From the NCBI GenBank assembly GCA_026989405.1, contig JALSJL010000423.1, positions 1 to 10,892 on the forward strand: 10,892 bases of DNA. Direction: 5' to 3'. A program made the position numbers and the translations under genes. This stretch comes from Marinosulfonomonas sp. GTDB lineage: Bacteria; Pseudomonadota; Alphaproteobacteria; Rhodobacterales; Rhodobacteraceae. The number at the start of each line of letters is the position of its first letter. Position 1 is the first letter of the stretch. The notes under the pieces are model-generated. The model had not been told where the DNA came from and searched no databases. It worked only from the letters and a program-made list of their open reading frames with translations. Shown here in pieces: positions 7,822 to 10,892 of the stretch.

Positions 7822-7851
7822 GCCCCTGGTTTTATTATTGTTATCAGGGGC
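7822..7851 (-). promoter_or_regulatory. Hairpin in the dsrC-dsrM gap (RNA stability or processing element, possibly a weak attenuator)
   Basis: Perfect 7-bp inverted repeat GCCCCTG/CAGGGGC (7822-7828 and 7845-7851) around a 16-base AT-rich loop, located 15 bases after the dsrC stop. No U-run follows on the transcribed strand, so it is not a standard intrinsic terminator. A stem here could protect the 3' end of an mRNA ending after dsrC, which is needed in large amounts, or partly attenuate reading into dsrM. The structure is seen in the sequence; the role is inferred. Confidence 0.5.
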
Positions 7852-7866
7852 TTAGGTTTTTCAAAC

Positions 7867-8202
7867 TTATACGCAGCCAGTTGGCTTCGGCAGTCCGGCA
7901 ATCTTGCAGGCCTGCTTGGCCGGGCCGTAGGGGAACAACTCATACATGTATTTGTTGTTGCCGATTTCCGGGCCCATCTGCTTCTTGATCGCCTTGATCA
8001 GAACGCGGACAGCCGGGGCGATCTGATATTCCTCGTAGTATTCACGCAGGAAGTTCACAACGGCCCAATGCTCTTCGTTCATGTCGATATCTTCGACTTC
8101 GGCGATCACCTTGGCCAGGTCCTCGCTCCATTCGTTGAGGTTGGTGATGTAGCCTTCCTCATCAGCTTCAACGGTCTGGCCGTTCACTTCATATGATGAC
8201 AT
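7867..8202 (-). CDS. dsrC: DsrC, sulfur-carrier protein with two C-terminal redox cysteines
   Basis: Small soluble protein of the DsrC/TusE/RspA family, substrate of both DsrAB and DsrK. It receives persulfide sulfur from DsrEFH and presents it to DsrAB. The 111-residue product has the usual length. Its C-terminal arm carries both redox cysteines, Cys99 (KQACKIAGLPK) and the penultimate Cys110 (PTGCV), eleven apart. That marks it as true DsrC rather than a TusE-type protein, which has only the last cysteine. Typical family stretches are seen, such as DEEGYITNLNEW (14-25), HWAVVNFLREYY (45-56) and NNKYMYELFPYGP (82-94). GGAAGG lies 7 bases before the ATG. It sits 47 bases after dsrH and is followed by a gap with a hairpin, consistent with separate tuning of this abundant protein. 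Confidence 0.98.
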   Translation of the reverse strand: MSSYEVNGQTVEADEEGYITNLNEWSEDLAKVIAEVEDIDMNEEHWAVVNFLREYYEEYQIAPAVRVLIKAIKKQMGPEIGNNKYMYELFPYGPAKQACKIAGLPKPTGCV

Positions 8203-8249
8203 TGTCTTTCCTTCCGGTTTCCAGGTTCGTTCCGTTTTTCATCAACGCG

Positions 8250-8558
8250 CTACAGCCAAGCCACAGCGCGATCATGCTTGGCCGCAAGGTCGACGAACCC
8301 GGCGTAGTCCACCGCGTTGACGCCATCCAGTATGCGACCGGCATCCAGCCCACGGGCCGCCAAGTCGGGCCCGAGCACGTATATTGAGACCTCACCGGCG
8401 CGTGCCGCGAGGGCATCTGCAACAGCTGTTCCGGCAGGTGCGCCGTAAACGCCATCTTCGATCATCAAGACCGCATCGCCGGCTTTGGCATGCGCAATGC
8501 AGCTCAGCAGGCTCTGGTTTGTAAACGGGGATTTGTTGACTGTGTGCAATGTTGACAT
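8250..8558 (-). CDS. dsrH: DsrH, sulfur-transfer protein of the DsrEFH complex (TusB-like)
   Basis: Third subunit of the cytoplasmic DsrE2F2H2 hexamer that passes sulfur to DsrC; homologous to TusB. The 102-residue product begins MSTLHTVNKSPF and keeps the conserved Cys20 (SLLSCI), the residue matching the DsrH/TusB cysteine. The family motif around DAVLMIEDGVY (28-38) is present. The start ATG at 8558 follows GAGGGG, which overlaps the end of dsrF; the gap between the two genes is 9 bases. Presence of dsrEFH in the cluster is a known mark of the sulfur-oxidising Dsr pathway. Confidence 0.96.
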   Translation of the reverse strand: MSTLHTVNKSPFTNQSLLSCIAHAKAGDAVLMIEDGVYGAPAGTAVADALAARAGEVSIYVLGPDLAARGLDAGRILDGVNAVDYAGFVDLAAKHDRAVAWL

Positions 8559-8567
8559 GATTTCCCC

Positions 8568-8978
8568 TCAGAAGCTCAGCACGACGTCTTGATCCGCAAT
8601 CAGGTCGGCCATTTCGGCGCGGCTCACGATGTGGATCGAGGGCTTTTCGGCCCAATCGTCATCTTCGTCTTCATACATGATTTCCTGAAGATCATCGGCG
8701 CTCAGGCCGCGTTCATCCAGGCTTTCCTTTTCCACATACAGCTTGGTGACCTCATAGTCGCCAAGCGCGCGGAACGTGGGTGAGAAATTCTTGACACCGA
8801 TTTCCTTGGTGTCCTGACCCTTGGTCAGTTGAAAGACGCCATCGTCAAGAAAAGCGAGGCTGACATCCTGGTCAAATGCCGCACCGATCAGAACGACTTC
8901 CAGTGCTTCCAGCGCATAAATCGTGCCATAGGGGGCCTTGCGGTTCAGATAAAGGAACTTTTTCACGTCTTCGGACAT
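8568..8978 (-). CDS. dsrF: DsrF, sulfur-transfer complex subunit (TusC-like), without cysteine
   Basis: Middle subunit of the DsrEFH hexamer, homologous to TusC. The 136-residue protein shows strong family stretches (KKFLYLNRKAPYGTIYALEA, residues 6-25; IGAAFDQDVS, 31-40; FLDDGVFQL, 43-51; KNFSPTFRALGDYEV, 63-77). It contains no cysteine at all; position 40, a cysteine in A. vinosum DsrF as I recall it, is serine here. The reading frame extends upstream to a TTG at 9002 inside dsrE, but I chose ATG 8978 because GGGGGAG lies 5 bases before it and the protein then starts MSEDVKKF, as in the family. The gap to dsrE is 13 bases. Confidence 0.95.
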   Translation of the reverse strand: MSEDVKKFLYLNRKAPYGTIYALEALEVVLIGAAFDQDVSLAFLDDGVFQLTKGQDTKEIGVKNFSPTFRALGDYEVTKLYVEKESLDERGLSADDLQEIMYEDEDDDWAEKPSIHIVSRAEMADLIADQDVVLSF

Positions 8979-8991
8979 TGTTGCTCCCCCT

Positions 8992-9384
8992 CTAGTCGCC
9001 AAAGGTCATCAGACGGTCGGTCTGAATGCCCATTTCGATCAATTGGCCAAGGCCCGAGATGCGGAAACCGTCGGCAATATTGTTGGCGTCCTTGCCCTGA
9101 CGTGATGCTTCGTTCTCGTCCAGCATGCCGCGGCGCTGGGCGGCGGCGATGCAGATCACCAGATCAATCTCATGCTCCTTGGCAAGAGCGGTCCATTGTT
9201 CCTGGATGTTGCGTTCGTCCTGCGGGGGCACGCTCAGGCGCGTGCCCACGTTGACCCCGTCATGGTAAAAGAACACCCGCGGCACTTCGTGGCCTGCTTC
9301 GAGCGCGGAGACGACAAAATGATATGCCGTATCCGACGCCTGATGCGTGTAGGGGCCTTCGCTGACGACTACTCCGAATTTCAC
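8992..9384 (-). CDS. dsrE: DsrE, sulfur-accepting subunit of the DsrEFH complex (TusD-like)
   Basis: Subunit of DsrEFH that carries the persulfide on a conserved cysteine and hands it to DsrC; homologous to TusD. In the 130-residue product the only cysteine is Cys78 (DLVICIAAAQRRG), the same number as the active cysteine of A. vinosum DsrE. Other family features are VFFYHDGVNVG (37-47) and the C-terminal GLGQLIEMGIQTDRLMTFGD (111-130). The start is GTG at 9384: the frame has no ATG between it and the preceding stop, and AGAGGG precedes it by about 9 bases, overlapping the end of dsrB. It follows dsrB by 13 bases with no dsrD between, unlike sulfate reducers. Confidence 0.96.
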   Translation of the reverse strand: MKFGVVVSEGPYTHQASDTAYHFVVSALEAGHEVPRVFFYHDGVNVGTRLSVPPQDERNIQEQWTALAKEHEIDLVICIAAAQRRGMLDENEASRQGKDANNIADGFRISGLGQLIEMGIQTDRLMTFGD

Positions 9385-9397
9385 GACATTCGCCCTC

Positions 9398-10480
9398 TCA
9401 GAAGTGGATGTGCGCTGACATGTTCATGGTCTTGCGCGCACCGGTCCAGGTGTCGAGGTGATGCTTGGTAAAGGCAAGCCCGGTCAGTTCGAAGAACTTG
9501 GTCCAGCCGATGCGGTCGATCCACTCGCCCATGCGCTCCCAATGCTTGGCATTGTCCTTGTAGGCATAGACGATTTTCTTCACGACTTCCGCAACTTCCG
9601 GCCAATGCGGCGGGTTGTTGGGCAGGTTGGCCACCGCCAGTTTGTGGAACGTCGGCTTGGAGCGTGCATTCGAGTGCTTGCCGCCAACCCAGATCGCGAT
9701 CTTGGTGCTTTCCTCGCCGTTGATCTGCATCGGCGGACAGGGCGGGTAGCAGGCGCCGCAGCAGACGCATTTCTTTTCGTCCACTTCCAGCGTCGGCTTG
9801 CCGTCCACCATGGCCGGGCGAATGGCGGCAACGGGGCAGCGGGCCACAACGGCCGGGCGCTCGCAGACGTTGGCCACGAGATCGTGGTTGATCTTCGGCG
9901 GCTTGGTGTATTGCACGTTGATCGCGATGTCGCCCTGGCCACCGCAGTTGATCTGGCAGCACGAGGTGGTGATGCGCAGACGGTTGGGCATTTCCTCGTG
10001 GGTGAACTCGTGATGCAGCATGTCCATCATCGACTTCACCACGCCGGAGGCGTCGGTGCCCGGGATGTCGCAGTGCAGCCAGCCCTGGGTGTGGCTGATC
10101 ATCGAGATCGAGGCGCCGGTGCCGCCGACAGGGAAGCCGGCCTCTTCGAGCGCCTTGATCAGCGGCTCGACCTTGGATTCTTCGCTGACCATGTATTCGA
10201 TGTTCGAACGCGTGGTGAAGCGCACGTGGCCTTCGGCGTATTCATCGCCGATGTCGCACAGCTTGCGGATGGTGTAGACATCCATCTGGCGCTGGGTGCC
10301 GGCGCGAACCGTCCAGATTTCGTCACCGGTCTTGGACACATGGTGCAGGACGCCGACGCGCGGACGCTCGTGCCAATCCCATTTTCCCATGTTCTTTTTC
10401 AGAACCGGGTGCATGTACTGGATATGATCCGGAACACCGATCTCATCGGGGGTTCTTGGCTTCGCAGCGGCTTCGCTCAT
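9398..10480 (-). CDS. dsrB: DsrB, beta subunit of reverse dissimilatory sulfite reductase
   Basis: With DsrA forms the cytoplasmic alpha2beta2 enzyme that oxidises DsrC-bound sulfur to sulfite. The 360-residue sequence carries the siroheme-coupled [4Fe-4S] ligands Cys137 (GWLHCDIPGTDASG) and Cys174-175/Cys179 (TTSCCQINCGG), with the spacing known for catalytic DsrB. A ferredoxin domain has Cys238/241/244/248 (CVCCGACYPPCP). Further conserved blocks are MHPVLKKNMGKWDWHERPR (23-41) and RFTTRSNIEYMV (87-98). Length and C-terminus (MNMSAHIHF) fit complete DsrB. The ATG at 10480 has AGGGAG 8 bases upstream. The oxidative type is inferred from the neighbours (dsrEFH, dsrL, no dsrD); a DsrAB tree would be the direct test. 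Confidence 0.98.
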   Translation of the reverse strand: MSEAAAKPRTPDEIGVPDHIQYMHPVLKKNMGKWDWHERPRVGVLHHVSKTGDEIWTVRAGTQRQMDVYTIRKLCDIGDEYAEGHVRFTTRSNIEYMVSEESKVEPLIKALEEAGFPVGGTGASISMISHTQGWLHCDIPGTDASGVVKSMMDMLHHEFTHEEMPNRLRITTSCCQINCGGQGDIAINVQYTKPPKINHDLVANVCERPAVVARCPVAAIRPAMVDGKPTLEVDEKKCVCCGACYPPCPPMQINGEESTKIAIWVGGKHSNARSKPTFHKLAVANLPNNPPHWPEVAEVVKKIVYAYKDNAKHWERMGEWIDRIGWTKFFELTGLAFTKHHLDTWTGARKTMNMSAHIHF

Positions 10481-10500
10481 CGTAAATTCTCCCTACTCGG

Positions 10501-10516
10501 CACCACAAAGGTGGTG
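10501..10516 (-). repeat. Small hairpin before dsrB (CACCAC/GTGGTG)
   Basis: A 6-bp perfect inverted repeat with a 4-base loop, 20 bases before the dsrB ATG and just ahead of its ribosome binding site. It touches the palindrome GACAATTGTC at 10516-10525. In RNA it would form a short stem that leaves the AGGGAG of dsrB single-stranded. The structure is visible; any role in translation or mRNA stability is inferred. Confidence 0.45.
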
Positions 10517-10536
10517 ACAATTGTCCTGGTCGATGT

Positions 10537-10554
10537 GCGGGCGCGAACGCCCGC
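10537..10554 (-). promoter_or_regulatory. UUCG-loop hairpin in the dsrA-dsrB gap
   Basis: On the transcribed strand GCGGGCGTTCGCGCCCGC folds into a perfect 7-bp GC stem with a UUCG loop, starting 22 bases after the dsrA stop. No U-run follows, so it is not a standard terminator. Such a stable stem between two subunit genes fits an RNA stability or processing element; attenuation is also possible. The function is inferred from structure only. Confidence 0.5.
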
Positions 10555-10576
10555 AACTATTTGACAAATATGCCGT

Positions 10577-10892
10577 TCAATCGCCTGCGACGGTCATTCC
10601 GGCATCAAGCGCCTTGCGCTCGAACCATTTTGCGGCCTCGTCGTCGAAGTCATCGGTGCGCACATAGCTGGATGTCCGCGGATGGTTGACCATGTTCGGA
10701 TCCGGCTCGACGCCAACGGCTTCCAGGAAGGCCGGCAGGCCGATCCGGTCGATGGTTTCACCGATCCGCTCGTGCTCCAGCGCGTTGTCGGCAAAGAACT
10801 CGATGCAGGTCTCGGCAAACTCTTCGAGCTTTTCGTAGTCCTCATCGGTGTCCAGCTTCATGAACGGAACGATCATTGTTCCCATCAGGTCA
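10577..10892 (-). CDS. dsrA: DsrA, alpha subunit of reverse dissimilatory sulfite reductase (C-terminal end only)
   Basis: Only the last 105 codons or so are in the window; the gene enters from the right edge in frame through base 10892. The visible part starts DLMGTMIVPFMKL and continues with the C-terminal helices (EFAETCIEFFADNALEHERIG, then ETIDRIGLPAFLEAVGVEPDP, and TSSYVRTDDFDDEAAKWFER), which match the end of DsrA and mirror the last part of DsrB (ERMGEWIDRIGWTKFFELTGL). The siroheme and ferredoxin cysteines lie outside the window. Being directly upstream of dsrB in the same direction confirms the identity. It is presumably the first or an early gene of the operon, so the main promoter is expected beyond the right edge. 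Confidence 0.94.
   Translation of the reverse strand, partial: DLMGTMIVPFMKLDTDEDYEKLEEFAETCIEFFADNALEHERIGETIDRIGLPAFLEAVGVEPDPNMVNHPRTSSYVRTDDFDDEAAKWFERKALDAGMTVAGD

Noticed and set aside
7822..7851. Intrinsic terminator after dsrC
   Set aside because: The stem is there but no U-run follows on the transcribed strand, and dsrM to dsrP must be expressed with the rest; kept as a stability/processing hairpin instead.
8195..8248. Tiny frame (about 17 codons, MKNGTNLETGRKD...) in the dsrH-dsrC gap overlapping the dsrC start
   Set aside because: No proper ribosome binding site of its own, and it runs through the dsrC ribosome binding site and start; most likely chance.
10561..10566. TTGACA on the plus strand as a promoter -35 box
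   Set aside because: No matching -10 box at proper distance and no plus-strand gene downstream.
1..10892. CRISPR array, tRNA, rRNA, insertion sequence or prophage genes
   Set aside because: None seen: the strand is filled by one continuous dsr operon, with no regularly spaced repeats, transposase-like frames or tRNA-like cloverleaf.

Overview
The window is almost entirely one minus-strand operon for sulfur oxidation by reverse-acting dissimilatory sulfite reductase (rDsr). Read in transcription order, from the right edge to the left, it is dsrA (3' end only)-dsrB-dsrE-dsrF-dsrH-dsrC-dsrM-dsrK-dsrL-dsrJ-dsrO-dsrP-[30-codon small ORF]-dsrN (5' part only). This is the order described for the purple sulfur bacterium Allochromatium vinosum. 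dsrEFH and dsrL are present, no dsrD lies between dsrB and dsrE, and DsrE and DsrH keep their sulfur-carrying cysteines. All of this points to the oxidative direction rather than sulfate reduction. The host is a sulfur-oxidising bacterium, phototrophic or chemotrophic, most likely a proteobacterium. The GC-rich coding style suggests Alphaproteobacteria, but that is a weak inference made without a tree.

Layout by region. 10577-10892 is the C-terminal end of DsrA. 10481-10576 is a 96-base dsrA-dsrB gap with several inverted repeats. 9398-10480 is DsrB, the second sulfite reductase subunit. 8250-9384 holds dsrE, dsrF and dsrH, the sulfur-transfer hexamer. 7867-8202 is dsrC, the sulfur carrier. 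7799-7866 is a gap with a perfect 7-bp hairpin. 2363-7798 holds dsrM, dsrK, dsrL, dsrJ and dsrO, packed with 4-base overlaps or gaps of 2-3 bases. 1125-2345 is dsrP. 1007-1099 is an unrecognised small ORF with a strong ribosome binding site. 1-1002 is dsrN, cut by the window edge.

How the parts work together (established for the family). Sulfane sulfur is passed through DsrEFH (DsrE Cys78) to the two C-terminal cysteines of DsrC. DsrAB, carrying siroamide-[4Fe-4S] made with the help of the DsrN amidase, oxidises the sulfur to sulfite. DsrL is an iron-sulfur flavoprotein that takes electrons from DsrAB to NAD(P)+. DsrMKJOP is a transmembrane complex that handles DsrC thiol/disulfide or trisulfide redox chemistry and exchanges electrons with the quinone pool and periplasm. 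DsrK and DsrM face or sit in the inner membrane, DsrJ and DsrO are periplasmic, and DsrP is integral.

I see no new system. The points worth a second look are: a DsrJ with no cysteine outside its three heme motifs, where A. vinosum DsrJ has a cysteine heme ligand; the translated-looking small ORF before dsrN; and the RNA hairpins at the dsrA/dsrB and dsrC/dsrM junctions.
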